Notes under the pieces: model-generated | Database searches by the model: none | What the model was told of the DNA's origin: nothing | The model's input: the letters and a program-made list of their open reading frames with translations, nothing else | Source of the DNA: Liopterus haemorrhoidalis | Taxonomy: Eukaryota > Arthropoda > Insecta > Coleoptera > Dytiscidae | Length of the DNA stretch: 64,000 nt | Assembly (NCBI GenBank): GCA_963971575.1 | Contig: OZ020611.1 | Location: 27,821,279-27,885,278 of the forward strand | Direction: 5' to 3' | In this document: positions 10,628 through 21,518 of the stretch, piece after piece | Layout of the letters: each line of letters begins with the position of its first letter | Position numbering within the stretch: the stretch's first letter is position 1 | Made by a program: the position numbers and the translations under genes

Positions 10628-12135
10628 GAAAGCAAGCATAATAATAATAATAATAATATTTATTTATTGTCCACATACAATACATAATCATTAATGGACA
10701 GTCAATCACATAAATTACAATAACATGACAAATGATAATAGATATACAGAAGTTATAAATTAAGTTCAAAAAATTCCTTAAAATTATACATTGGGTTTTC
10801 AGTCAATAAGTTTTTAATTGTTTTTTTAAATTGTACTGAACTTAATTCTTTGGTAGAAACTGGTAACAAATTCATAAACTTTATGGAATAATAGTTAATA
10901 CTATATCTTGATTTATTTATTCGTGTAAAATTGGGGTAAATATTTGATTTATTACGCGTATTGTAGTTATGAACATCTTCATAAGAAACAAAAGAATTTA
11001 GGTTTTGATGTGCATATACTAAACAGTGATAGATAAAAAGTGATGGTAGTGTCATGATTCTAAAATCTTTGAAGAGTAACCTACAATCGGTTCTATAAGA
11101 TGCACTCCCCATCACTCTTATTGCACGCCTCTGTAGTCTAAAAACTCTTTCAGCAGAGGCAGAGTGTCCCCATGCTAAAAGAGCGTATGCTATGTGCGAC
11201 TGAAATAACGCAAAATACGTAATTAATAAAACATCTCTTATAACTGATTTTTGTAGGTTTCTTAGAAGATAGATAGTTTTGCACAATTTCCCACATATAT
11301 GGGCAACGTGATGGTCCCATATTAAATGAGGATCTATATGGACTCCTAAAAATTTAATGAAATGCGGGTTATTATAGTTATGATTTTTTGTTTTCATGAG
11401 TAAATTTTGTGTTTTCTCCTCATTTAATGATAATTTATTTGATATAAACCAGTCTTTTGCTTTAGCTAAATTATCACTAGAAACATGTTGCATGTGTTCC
11501 AGGGACAATGATCTTGTTATAAGGGTCGTATCATCGGCATATAAAATAGATTTCGTCGCAATAGCAGAAGAGAAGTCATTGAAATAAATTTAAAATAGTA
11601 ATGGACCTAAAATTGAACTCTGCGGTACTCCATACATAATATTGAGCGACTCTGACTTGGAATTATTTATACATACAAATTGTTTTCTGTTTGTTAGATA
11701 CGACTCTATAAGTGAACAGCTACTGTGACTGAAACCGTACATAACGAGTTTAGCCAGTAATATATCATGCGATACACAATCAAAAGCCTTGCTTAAATCC
11801 AAGAAAGTAGATAAGCAAAACTCTTTAGCTTCAAAACATCTGGATATTTCAAGAATAAATTCCAAAATAGCTTGTGTGGTGGATCTATTCTTCCTAAAAC
11901 CAAACTGTGACCACTAAAGAGATTATTGGATTCGAAATAAGACGTTATCTGATTAAAAAGAATTTTTTCAAACACTTTAGAGAAGACAGGGAGCAGTGAT
12001 ATAGGACGGTAATTATTCGGATCATTCAATTCGCCTTTTTTATGTAACGGAATAACTGATGCCAGTTTTAGAGAGTCGGGGAAAGAATTGGATAGTATAC
12101 ATGTATTTATTACTTTTGTTAAGGGATATATATAC
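10628..12135 (-). pseudogene. CR1/Jockey-group LINE, ORF2 reverse transcriptase (5'-truncated)
   Basis: Reads right to left. From about 12130: NDPNNYRPISLLPVFSKVFE (RT domain start), FLDLSKAFDCVSH (catalytic block A, about 11805), GVPQSSILGPLLF (the usual PQG is PQS), FYADDTT (catalytic block C, 11526-11544), FLGVHID, then the 251-codon open stretch 10753-11508 ending in WGHSASAERVFRLQRRAIRV, HNYNTRNKSN and a short tail. The C-terminal half is intact; frameshifts separate the RT blocks. The 3' UTR ends in an (ATT)n microsatellite at 10628-10655. The endonuclease domain and ORF1 are gone by truncation. Replication is by target-primed reverse transcription in the family. The HNYNTRN motif fits Daphne/CR1-like clades; exact clade not settled. 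Confidence 0.9.
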
Positions 12136-12306
12136 TAACGATACCGATGCAATTGTCGGATAACTTTTTTTTTAAATATCTTTTATGAAAAATTTTGGTG
12201 TCGCGTTAAATTCGGGGTCGCGTTATATTGGATCTTTTGACCTGTTTCCATCTTTCAAAATTCGTATAAAGTTCAAGATAGCAATGTGACATAAATACAT
12301 TCTATG

Positions 12307-12323
12307 AACCTCCCCCCCCCCCC
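12307..12323. repeat. Poly-C run
   Basis: About 14 consecutive C residues, followed by CATAACGTGGGG. Unusual in this AT-rich sequence. Confidence 0.8.
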
Positions 12324-12499
12324 ATAACGTGGGGTCTGCGAAGCCTTAGCTACGGAACTGACCCGCAGACATGAGCATTCGTTTTGAAAACCCTCAGAAA
12401 GACAACAGAATATTTGTGGGCAGGCGACTTTAACAAAGAAGCTGATGGCACAATGAATTGATCAGCTTGTCACCTGTTGAGATTAATGTGATGCTGGGT

Positions 12500-12725
12500 A
12501 GCATAGAAAAACCACTCGGCTTTGACTTACCAAGCAATTTTTCTCTGAACTGCATTAGAACCGGTCATGACTAATACGAGTCATACATGGAATAAAATTC
12601 CATCTCATCAATGTTCTAGCGGCGCTGAACATCAAAAAATCTTTCAGAAATGCGACAGAATCTGCCAATTAGAAATATAATGGTGGCGCAGTGGATTTTC
12701 AGATACCAGCATTAGGAGTAGTTGA
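12500..12725 (+). pseudogene. LINE C-terminal fragment (IRTGH / CGAE type)
   Basis: Translation shows LPSNFSLNCIRTGHD then, after a frameshift, NKIPSHQCSSGAEHQ. Many insect LINEs end with LNRIRTGH followed by a short zinc-knuckle CDCGAxxQT-IxHI-xxCP. Here the first Cys pair is degraded (CSSG), and the final block is poorly readable. Only this C-terminal stub remains. Confidence 0.65.
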
Positions 12726-12729
12726 TTAC

Positions 12730-13240
12730 AAACAAACTTGACATACGATTATAAAATTTTTTTTCTGTACTATCAAATCGTAACGATCGGTTATGAGTTC
12801 CTGCACGATCTTCTTCGATTCGGTCCTATTTTCTGCTTTTGCTCTCGTCTCTTATGTTTGCCCTTTTCAAATCCTGAGCCCTCAATCCAGCGAGTCCTTG
12901 GTGTAACTTTTGATTTATCTCCAGAAGGTTTACAGTTGTGGGTTTTTATTTGACTATTCTTTAGTAGAAACACTTTACATGTCTAAGCCACCGTCGTTGT
13001 GATTGTATAACGGCTTGTTACCTACTATTTTCGCTGACACGTACTCACTTAAAACTAACTCTTACGGCTATCTCACCTTCACATATTTAAAACTATTTTA
13101 AACTCAAAGAGAATACAAATATTGATTATATTAGAACCGACTGACTAGGAAGTCCTGACAATCTACTTAAAGGTAGCAGTTCTCGCTACGGGAACATTTA
13201 TTAACATCTGAATTCTCTATTTATGTCAACAATTTTTAGG
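12730..13240. other. Unassigned DNA
   Basis: Overlapping open frames on both strands at 12738-12973 have no recognisable motif. No repeat structure seen. Confidence 0.35.
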
Positions 13241-14094
13241 TTATGTCGTATTTGACACATGGAAATAACTACATTTTATACAGTTTGGAGTATGAATACT
13301 TCGTTAGAACCTGGAAATTACAGACGATTAGCGTTTATTACGTATAATAAAGAACATACTTATTACTTGTAAAATATATGATGTTAAATTCGTATTTTGC
13401 AAGTGCCGAAAACACAGAATGTTGTATTTATGGTAATATTAAATATTTTTGAGTAATAGATTCTTTGGTTGATATCTATTTAGTAAAGTTTTGTATAATG
13501 GATAGACTCTTTGGTCGATAATTTACTTAGTAGTTCTGTATATTGATAGTTTTGGGTTGTTGATAATTTAATTGTTGAATTATTCTCTTAAAGTCATACA
13601 TTTAATTGAGTTTTGTTTGGATGTAAGTTTGTGGTATATTCATTGATAAATATTTTTTTATTTTGTTAGAGTTACCTTCGATCATTTTTTTATTTTGTTA
13701 ATAGTAATAATTGCTTTGGTTAATACATTTTGTTATTGAGTATATTGGTGTTTCTGTTACGAGAACTCTATTCCTTTCCCTTGGGGATTTATTTTCTTCC
13801 AGAATTTAGGGCAATAGAAGCGAGGTGACTGGCGCCGTATAAAAATTCAGGCCGCACATAGACGTTGGTAATTATAGGACCACCCTGCATATTCACATCT
13901 ACCTCTAGACTGGGGTGGCGGCCTTCTATCTTGCCCTGGACAGTTGATAGCCGCTGGAATCAATTCACTGTAGCTACGGAATTCATATCTCTCCCCATTT
14001 AGGTTTTTTTTTAGCGACCGACCAGAGAGCTGAGCGGAGGCTGGCGCACGCCAACTATATAACGCTGGAGTCTAGCCGTAATATACGTTATAGG
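13240..14094 (+). repeat. Dispersed repeat family C, short copy
   Basis: From 13735 to 14094 it is closely similar to 44920-45268: shared blocks include TACGAGAACTCTATTCC, AATTTAGGGCAATAGAAGCG, GTGACTGGCGCCGTATAA, CTTGCCCTGGACAG and ACTATATAACGCTGGAGTC. Both copies stop at TAATATACGTTATA. Upstream, 13300-13330 (AACCTGGAAATTACAG, TTAGCGT) matches 42615-42645 of the long copy, so this copy is internally deleted. TGGCGCC after GTGAC resembles a retroelement primer-binding site, but this is not proven. Confidence 0.7.
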
Positions 14095-14510
14095 CTACAA
14101 TATCCGTATAATCACAATCCGTTTTTACTTCAGACAACCAAGAGATTATACTTGGTCATATTTTGCTTGCGATATAGTTGTTGGTTTAATAGCATGTGTT
14201 ATTGATCGACTGCACTTTTTTCTAGATATTGGAAATAGGAAAAAGGTGTTGTAAAAGACTTCTATAAGCTATATTTTCCCGATAGTATAGGATATTGGCA
14301 AGAAAATAGTAAAGTAAAAATCAAACTCTACAGGTATTCTAAAGTTATCACTATTTGAAAACTTGCCGTAAAATGTTTTGTAAAGTAGTATTGGACAAAA
14401 CATGATATATATTTTAGAATCGTATTACACTAAGAAAACTGCAATTTGCCATTTGAAACTTTTATTATATATTCTTAAAAATAACAGATGTAATATAGAA
14501 CAATCTTTAA

Positions 14511-15681
14511 TAGGAATGGGAAAAAAACATTGATGTTTGTTTTAAAAACATCGATGTTTTTACCATCGATGGTCAGCTGGCGATAGTATCGATAAAACAT
14601 CGATGACTACTATCGATGTCGATGTTTAAACTTTGAAATTCAGAAACTACCGCTAGAAGCGCTGGAATCTTAAATATTTAATTTTTATTAAAATTAGTAC
14701 ACAAAATATAAGCGCCATCTATTGTGATATAACAATACTAATAGTGTTAGTTCTTATTCTTCTTAGCAGTTAGCAGAATACGAAAAAATAAGAAGAAACT
14801 TCTAATTTTTGCAAACAATACGAACGACCAAAGACGCCAACACACTTTTTCTTTTTGAGTCTTGTTGACATTTTCCCAGTTGTTATACCTCCAATCCCTG
14901 GATTTTTGTAAGTTGTCATTAGCTATTTATTTCTATATTGAAGTTGGCTTTTCCTGAACGAAATGATCAAAAGGTTCAATTAATCGGTAAAAGTAACTAG
15001 AATTGAAAATCTAGTTCCGCCTAAACCAAAGGAACAGACTTTATTTCAACTTAAAAAAGTATAAAAGTAATTGTGTATGACAGTGTTATTTTTATGTTAA
15101 ATAATATAAAATTAACATTAAGATTACTATATTAGTATTGTAATAAAATCCAATATTTCATTTTAGAAATGTCAAAATAGTAAGGTCTGTTCCTTTGGTT
15201 TAGGCGGAACTAGATTTTCAATTCTAGTTACTTTTACCGTTTGATTGAAGCTTTTGATCATTTTGTTCAGGAAAAGTCAACTTCAATATATAAAAAAATA
15301 TCTAATGACAAATTACAAAAATTAAAATTGCGGTTAGTTCCGCCTAATCGTTTGGAATAGATTGTAGGTACAAATTAGGATTATTATATTGGGTATAATA
15401 ATGTTAATGTGAAATTAATTACTATTAAAAAGGAATATTTCTATTTCAAAATATAATAAATGCTTTTTGTGTATTATATGTTACTTTTTTCGTATTTTAT
15501 ATTTACATTATTAAATAAAACTTATATAATATAAATAAATAGCTTTTTTTAATATGAATAAAACATCGATGTTTCCGATACATCGATGTTTTTCCTTCGA
15601 TGTTCTTTCAACATCGATAGTAAGCGCCGATGTTAACATCGATGTTAAACATCGATGTTTTGCCTTCGATGTACAACCCTA
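14511..15681. mobile_element. hAT element with ACATCGATGT subterminal repeats
   Basis: Left end TAGGAATGGGAAAAAAACAT; right end, reverse-complemented, TAGGGTTGTACATCGAAG. Both end regions (14528-14633 and 15565-15675) are packed with the palindromic motif ACATCGATGT. Flanking 8-mers ATCTTTAA (14503-14510) and ATCTGGAA (15682-15689) match at six of eight positions, consistent with an old hAT duplication. There is no transposase ORF. The middle holds a separate fold-back (14902-15321). Confidence 0.7.
14902..15321. mobile_element. Fold-back repeat nested in the hAT element
   Basis: About 140-bp arms (14902-15042 and 15183-15321) are inverted copies with roughly 10% mismatches; the inner blocks AGTAACTAGAATTGAAAATC and TAGTTCCGCCTAAACC match perfectly. 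The central spacer is about 140 bp. A further direct copy of TAGTTCCGCCTAA lies just outside at 15336. It could fold into a long hairpin. Confidence 0.85.
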
Positions 15682-15689
15682 ATCTGGAA

Positions 15690-16167
15690 TAATTAATTTT
15701 CGTTTAATTTATGAGTTATCAAAACATAGAAAGCTATAATACAGTTTTTTAAAGAAGTTTTGTTCAGTGACAAATGAACGAATCAACAATCAACTTGTTT
15801 ATGGGTCATTCCATATTAAGCGGTCTGGGGGTCCAAATGGTCAACCATTTCTGATTTAGCTGAAATTTTAATTTTAACTTGTGCAAATATTTGTGCTTTT
15901 TATTAAATACCCAGGGAGATCCGACCTTCTTTTGGAAAGTCTGTATCGCAACGTAGTAGAATGGTTGTATAATAATTTGACTGTCTGTAACTCGACAACC
16001 AAAGCAGCTGTTGATATGAATCTGAAAAAAAAACATGTTAAACATGCAAACGGTATTGTTCTTTGTGGGAGAAGGGATGGAAGTGACCAAAAAAAGCCTC
16101 ATTTGCAAATTTAAGTTGAAGTTTGGGGACAATTATTTTCAGAACGAACAAGCAGGGAAACCTGCTG
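15690..16167. other. Unassigned DNA
   Basis: Complementary open frames on both strands at 15806-16132 lack recognisable motifs. Nothing else seen. Confidence 0.35.
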
Positions 16168-16179
16168 TTTAGTGTACTT

Positions 16180-16412
16180 TATTTTATTTTACATCGGCCT
16201 ATTTCTGCAACGAGGCTAATTGCCGATGCCAGGGAGCGAGCTCCAACACCTGGATGAGGGGTGAATGATTGTGAAATGAGAGTAATGTAAACATATTATT
16301 CTCGCCCGAATAATATCACCGACGGAGAATCGAACTGCCAACCACACAATCCAGGCTGTCTTTACCAGTCCAAACTGCTACGATTTAATGCGCTCGGCTA
16401 CTCCGTCGGCTT
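16180..16412 (-). mobile_element. tRNA-derived SINE with 12-bp target duplication
   Basis: On the minus strand it starts GCCGACGGAGTAGCCGAGCG, a Pol III A-box in a tRNA-Ser/Leu-like D arm, followed about 60 nt later by a B-box GCAGTTCGATTCTCC and a short body ending in (TAAAA)n-like sequence. It is flanked by the direct repeat TTTAGTGTACTT (16168-16179 and 16413-16424), as expected for LINE-mobilised insertion. Length 233 bp is typical for a SINE. Confidence 0.85.
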
Positions 16413-16717
16413 TTTAGTGTACTTATTAAAGATATGTATGTTAGTATATTGCTTAATTATCAGCCTGATTACTTAATTGGTTGTGGAAATATTACACTAT
16501 AAAAATGCTGTAAAACACAAAATCATCGAAAGTGACCTAGATTCCGCCATAAGTATCAGGAAATTATCATCTCAGACTATTTTTTTTTTTTTTTAGTATC
16601 AAAGAAAGATGCAGCTATTGAAATATTAGAATCAAGTATCTTCTACCATATTGTTATTAAATATTCACTACAATTGTTATATAAAAATATAACTGTCTTA
16701 AATAAACATTTCCTTTT

Positions 16718-17728
16718 AGAATTTTGCAGGTATGACCAAAAAACCATCATAACGTCACTCATGTATCTGTCTGTCCGTCTGTTCGGTAAAAATTGAAGCC
16801 AAACGGCTAGAATGTTGAAATTTGGCAAGCTTGTACATTTCTTTGACCCACATATAAGAAAAGAATTGAGAGTTCAAAGAAAGACAACGCGGGAGATATA
16901 TAATCAAATATGTACTCAACGAAAAAAAATATATATATTTTTAAATTTTGAGTGGGATGTCAAATAAAACCTCTTAATGCGTGGATAAACCAACAAGTTC
17001 TTATTTTTGTAAAATCATTTTTGTTTTAAATGAAATTTTAGCTCAAAATGTGTGTAAAAACTTTTGACCCCTCACTATTTTCCAGAGGGGTTGGTATATA
17101 AATATGAAAAAAATCTCAATATAGTACATTGATTGTGAATCAGAGTACCTGAACATGAATTTTTGATCAGATTAGTTTTTGAAAAATAACAATGTTTTTA
17201 TGACCGAAAAAAAAATTATGAAAGGGTATCAAAAGGTATCAAAAGAAAGGTTCTGAGAAGCAGATTAGGCAATGAAAAGTAGTATTTTATTGTTATTATT
17301 ATTTTTATTTTTTTAATTTTAATACGGTTTTTACCAAAAATATGTTATAAAAATGTTGTCCCGCACCATATAACCTAGGGGCGTTAATCTAAAAATCTGT
17401 TAAAATTCCTAATAATGCATAGTAATGTGCAGCGGAATAATACAACAGGAATTTTTGATCTGATAATTATTTAGATCTGATAATTAAAGTTATTGAATTT
17501 TTTGCTACATGTTGCTTACAACATTTAAATGATTGACTGGAGACCTGAGGAAATATAGATTAGTCTTGTTGCTGGCGTATTTCAAATACACTGAAAGAAC
17601 GTGGACTATTTCTTTCAAAAGTCATCGAAGTTTATATTTTTTAATATGTACCCACAATTTGTTATAACTTATTAAAAATATCTACAAAACCTTGAAAATT
17701 GTGAAAATTCACATTTTACATAAATTGT
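16718..17728 (+). mobile_element. Dispersed repeat family A, copy 2
   Basis: Left end ATTTTGCAGGTATGACC, then CTGTCTGTCCGTCTG and the GGTAAAAATTGAAGCCAAAC block; right end CTACAAAACCTTG followed by GTGAAAATTCACA. The middle shares GGAATAATACAACAGGAATT with the other copies but lacks the tRNA-like insert, so it represents a different sublineage. Confidence 0.75.
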
Positions 17729-17954
17729 TTGCCCTTCCATTAAAGAAACTTAAAGCCGCCACTGCTGTTGTTTATAATAAGTGAGTTGTTTAAAAATTTT
17801 TATAGTACCCATTTAGTACCGTATAGTATAGTTTTTTATAGTAACATCCATATAGTACCAAAATGTCCGCGTTCAATAGTTTCTTTGACAGACTCTTAAA
17901 TGTTCCACTTTCTGAATTGAATTTTAAACCAGTGGCGAAAGGAAACCTGCGCTA

Positions 17955-18618
17955 GACTTGCCCTCCCATAAAAAAAATATTTAAAAAAAAAAATAAAAAA
18001 AAATTTTTTTTTTTAAATATTTAGATAAATCTTCAAAAATACATCAAATTATGTTCTATACAAATTTTTGTCCAAGGCTTGCTTTACTAGTTACGAATTA
18101 ATTATCATGACCATGGAAACGTTACATATAAGTATGAAAAAATTGAGACTTGGTCAAATTTTAAATAATTTTACAAAAAAAATTCGAAATTTTTCGTTTT
18201 ATCAAAAAATGTGTCAAATAAAAGTTATTAGTTATTGCATTTATAGTAACTTTTGTTCAATAAATTTTTTCGAAATATTTTTCTGTTGCTAAATATTCGC
18301 AAAAATATTAAAATCGACACGAGTAAACTCCCATTTCTAGTCAACCGATTTTCATAAAAAACAATAGGGTTCTTCCTATTTAATAGGAGAATTTTTTAGT
18401 ACCAGAACGAACTCTTTAAGTTAAACCGTTTTTGAGTTATCGTGTATACACACAGACAGACAGACAGACACACACACACACACACACACATACGGACGGC
18501 ACTTCGAAAATAGGTTTTTTGGATTCCCTGGACCATGAAACGTGGTCATCCGTCAAAATCTCGACATCGAAAATTTTCGCGATTACAATACTTGCCCCTT
18601 ATATATTAAGGTCGGGCA
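17955..18618 (+). mobile_element. Dispersed repeat family B, copy 1
   Basis: Begins TAGACTTGCCCTCCC and ends GGTCGGGCAAGT: ACTTGCCC and GGGCAAGT form 8-bp inverted ends. Shared internal blocks are AATCGACACGAGTAAACTCC, AACAATAGGGTTCTTCC, a (GACA)n(CA)n microsatellite at 18451-18491, and GGACGGCACTTCGAAAATAG. Copy 2 is at 35996-36530 and an inverted partial copy at 49940-50530. No transposase seen. Superfamily unknown. Confidence 0.7.
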
Positions 18619-18636
18619 AGTAAAAATAATTAGAAA

Positions 18637-19229
18637 CCATTTATAGAATTGCTGCTGATAATGGCTATTCACAAGCTGAAATGAATAAGATTCTGTTTAA
18701 AAAACAAACTAAGCATTTGCTCAAATTATTCTACAGTATTGAAAGTCCTTCAGACAAAATCTATAAAAAAATCCCATACTTAGGCAAAATTAGTTATAAA
18801 ATTGGCAATAAACTTAGGAAAATAAATATAACACCGGCTTACTATAATCAAAAAACTATTAAAAATTTCTTAGTTAATAATAAAATAGACAAAATTGGTC
18901 TTACTGATAAAAGTGGAATTTATAAGATTAAATGTCAAGACTGTGACCACGTTTGTATAGGAAAAACACGTAGAAAATTTAAGATTAGGTTCAAAGAACA
19001 TTTAAGCGCCAATAAAAACATAAAACCAGATTCCTCTAATGTCGCAAAGCATTGTATTTCTAATAACCACATTTTTAACACAGATGACTGCTCGGTAATT
19101 CATATAAATAACAATAACCAAAGACTTACTCTCCTAGAACATTTGGAAATCCACAAACAATTACAGGCAGGAATACCCATAATGAATGAGCAGGTAGAGT
19201 TATACAACAGCCCTATAATAAAACTATAA
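18637..19229 (+). pseudogene. Penelope-like retroelement, GIY-YIG endonuclease C-terminal part
   Basis: An open frame of at least 182 codons (from ATG 18681; the same frame is readable from 18637 with RIAADNGYSQAE) stops at TAA 19227. Residues 79-81 are GIY, followed by a CQDC pair (85-88), VCIGKTRR (91-98, the Tyr of the YIG motif is Cys), RFKEH (103-107) and LLEHLEIHK (151-159) with the expected catalytic Glu. This is the GIY-YIG nuclease domain that in Penelope-like elements follows the reverse transcriptase and nicks target DNA. The RT domain is truncated away. The surviving frame is uninterrupted, so the copy is younger than most fragments here, although the Tyr change may impair activity. 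Confidence 0.9.
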
Positions 19230-19394
19230 TTGTCACCTTATTTGTAACCCCCCCATCCACCACCTCTGTACAGACATAGTATATATATTATTGCATTTTT
19301 TATTTTTAGTTAGTTTAATTTGTAACTCTTGAGAATGGCTTAATAGCCGAAATACGTATTGAGTAAAATAAATATATTTGTGAAACCAACCTAG
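19230..19394 (+). other. Penelope-like element 3' UTR
   Basis: Between the GIY-YIG stop codon and about 19394. It holds a C-rich patch, an AT-rich stretch and the hairpin described at 19325-19364. Confidence 0.6.
19325..19364 (+). ncRNA. Degenerate hammerhead-ribozyme-like fold
   Basis: Order seen: ACTC (stem I), TTGAGAA (where CTGANGA is expected; two differences), GGCT-TAAT-AGCC (perfect stem II), GAAA, TACGTA (stem III), TT, GAGT (complement of ACTC). This is the type I hammerhead layout, which is known to occur in Penelope-like elements. The changes C3 to T and G8 to A hit conserved core bases, so activity is unlikely in this copy. Confidence 0.45.
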
Positions 19395-20039
19395 TGTTTT
19401 AATTGAATATTGTTATTTAATGATGTTTCACCTAGGAATAACGGAAAACTCTACCCAATCTAAAATTTTTTAGTTTATTTATATTAAATTACCGTCAAAC
19501 AGCTTTTATTTTTACATGAATTTTTGTTTTTATTGTAGGTCTTATTTTTTATTTCGATTTCTTGATGAATTAGGCTATTTTTTTATTGATTCTTAACTTC
19601 GATTAGCGTGATTTCAAATAGCGCACTATTTTCGTATAACAAATTTATCGCGTTGATCGAGGTATTCATATATCCCCTATTTCCTTTAACTGTAAATTAT
19701 ACTGTAATTATTTAAACTGTTGTATGACAGGTTGCGTTTTGATTTTATAATGACGTGTAAATATTCATATATGTAATTATGTAAATGTGTGCCGTAAATC
19801 ATTTAAACTGGATCTTTTAGCACATTATGAAAACTGTATGGATAGAAATAGTTACGGAAATACTGAATGTTGGAACATTGAACTGTTCAAAACGAATATG
19901 ATTAAATGGTTTCTAAAAATACAATACAACTTTCAGTTTTTAAAGGTCAGAATTTTGAGTTTAGTTGCAGTAAATCTTTAAAGCTGGAATTATTAGAATA
20001 CACATAGAGGATGAGCTAAAGGGACGTAAATGATATATT
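19395..20039. other. Unassigned AT-rich DNA
   Basis: No coherent reading frame or repeat found. Confidence 0.4.
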
Positions 20040-20776
20040 TCGACTGGCCTACATCCCCCCAACTAGGGAAAAAGGGAGGTTTTGCTGGGGACAGTTCATT
20101 CAACTTTGTTGTACGGGACCTCTATTTGGTGCGGAATGTTAGGATATGGCAAGTACAACAACTTATACGAGAAAACTCAACGCCAGGCGTTAATAGGGGT
20201 AGCCATAGCTTACCGCACTGTGTTGACTGCGGTCCTGCAAGTGGTGACAGGAACCCTCCCTCTGCGACTCCTTGCAGAGGAAAGGCGACAGATGTACGAG
20301 GCAGGAGGGGGATCTGAGGTGAGAAACGCTGCCAGAACACATTCGGTGGAGAAATAGCAGGCGGAGTGGTTTAGGAATGAGGACAAAGGACAAAGGTCAG
20401 TGGACAAAAAGGATTAGCCCTAACATACTAGAGTGGCTAGCCTCCAAGTTTTGAACATAGACTATTATGTCACGCAAGCCCTGACAGCCCATGGGTCTTT
20501 TAAGTCCTTCACCCTGAGGATTGGGAAGAACCAGAACAACGACTGTACCGACTGTGGCACAGTCGACACAGCCGAACATACAGTATTCGTATGCGAGAGA
20601 TGGACTGCAGAAAGATCGCGAGTATCATGATAACAGGAGAGAACCTGACACCCGACAACATGGCCCAGGTTATACGGCACTCTAGGGAAAACTGGGAAAC
20701 GGTGCGGCAGATGCTGTCAGCCATTATGAAGAGGAAGGAGACTGACGAGCGAGAAAGACAGAATAGGGGAATATGA
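20040..20776 (+). pseudogene. R1-like LINE, reverse-transcriptase C-terminal and zinc-knuckle region
   Basis: Blocks in order across three frames: GMLGYGKYNNLYEKTQRQAL, AYRTVLTAVLQVVTGTLPL and LLAEERRQMYE (20082-20357); DYYVTQALTAHGSFKSF, then the zinc-knuckle CTDCGTVDTAEHTVFVCERW, with Cys-x2-Cys-x7-His-x4-Cys spacing (20433-20630); then ITGENLTPDNM and KRKETDERERQNRGI (20591-20776). This matches the C-terminus of R1/LOA-type ORF2 proteins. At least two frameshifts are present. The segment is visibly GC-richer than its surroundings. R1 elements usually sit in 28S rDNA; no rDNA is seen here. Confidence 0.9.
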
Positions 20777-21202
20777 GAATAGGTTGAGCTAGCTTGTTCC
20801 TTCCAAGGTGAAAATCACCACAGATAGTTCCTTGGTAGGAAAAAAGGGGCAAGCAGGGTTTTTAGTCGGTAGGCCAACTGAAGGAGATTCCGACACTACC
20901 AGATTGGTGTCTATAAAAGATTTTCCCTGAATAAAAAAAGAGTAGTTATACATGTATGTTTCGACAGCAAAAAGTAAACAAGTACTATTTTTGGGTAAAA
21001 AAAAAACAGCAAATGACATATTATTTTTTTTTATATTGTACTTGCTTTAACGTCACTAATAATGAGCACTGTTTAAGTCTTACAAAGTTATTTTGACATA
21101 TTTGGGAATAGCCTGAACTTGTATTGCGATTTTCTCAATTTGTCAAAATTTGACTTGGTCACTTTTCGCAGTAAGTGACAAAAGGCTATCCGTCCAACGA
21201 AG

Positions 21203-21209
<7 letters not shown>
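20777..21209. other. R1-like 3' region and unassigned DNA
   Basis: Probably LINE 3' UTR for the first 150 bp. Nothing distinct beyond. Confidence 0.35.

Positions 21210-21251
<42 letters not shown>
21210..21251. repeat. (AT)n microsatellite
   Basis: About 21 AT units directly adjoining the left arm of the next inverted repeat. Confidence 0.95.
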
Positions 21252-21254
<3 letters not shown>

Positions 21255-21518
21255 TAAAATTCTTATGTTATCGTCATATATGTATTAAAAAATGTTTATC
21301 GAGACGTTTCGTATATATTCAGTATAGGACAGACCGTTCGGCTAGACTATAATTAACCGTTCCTGTCCGTTCCAAACATTTTAATGTGGAAATACATTAT
21401 TTTATACTTTTGACAATAATATTGGACTGAGGATGATTGGATTACCAATCGAAACGTCTCGATAAACAATTTTAATAAATATATGACGAGTATAACATAA
21501 TAATTTTATTTAATAACC
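21250..21518. repeat. Inverted repeat with ~60-bp arms (fold-back)
   Basis: The left arm 21250-21311 and right arm 21458-21518 are inverted copies; GTTTATCGAGACGTTTCG is shared exactly. The loop contains GACTGAGGATGATTGG-ATTA-CCAATCGAAACG. The right arm with its hairpin resembles the 3' ends of insect Penelope-like elements, so this may be two such ends head to head. Confidence 0.75.

Noticed and set aside
11396..11587. Plus-strand 63-codon frame
   Set aside because: Antisense of the LINE FYADD region.
17929..18618. Helitron interpretation of family B
   Set aside because: No TC start, no CTRR end with hairpin, and the ends are inverted repeats.
20122..20724. Several minus-strand frames of 60-72 codons
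   Set aside because: Antisense of the GC-richer R1-like pseudogene.
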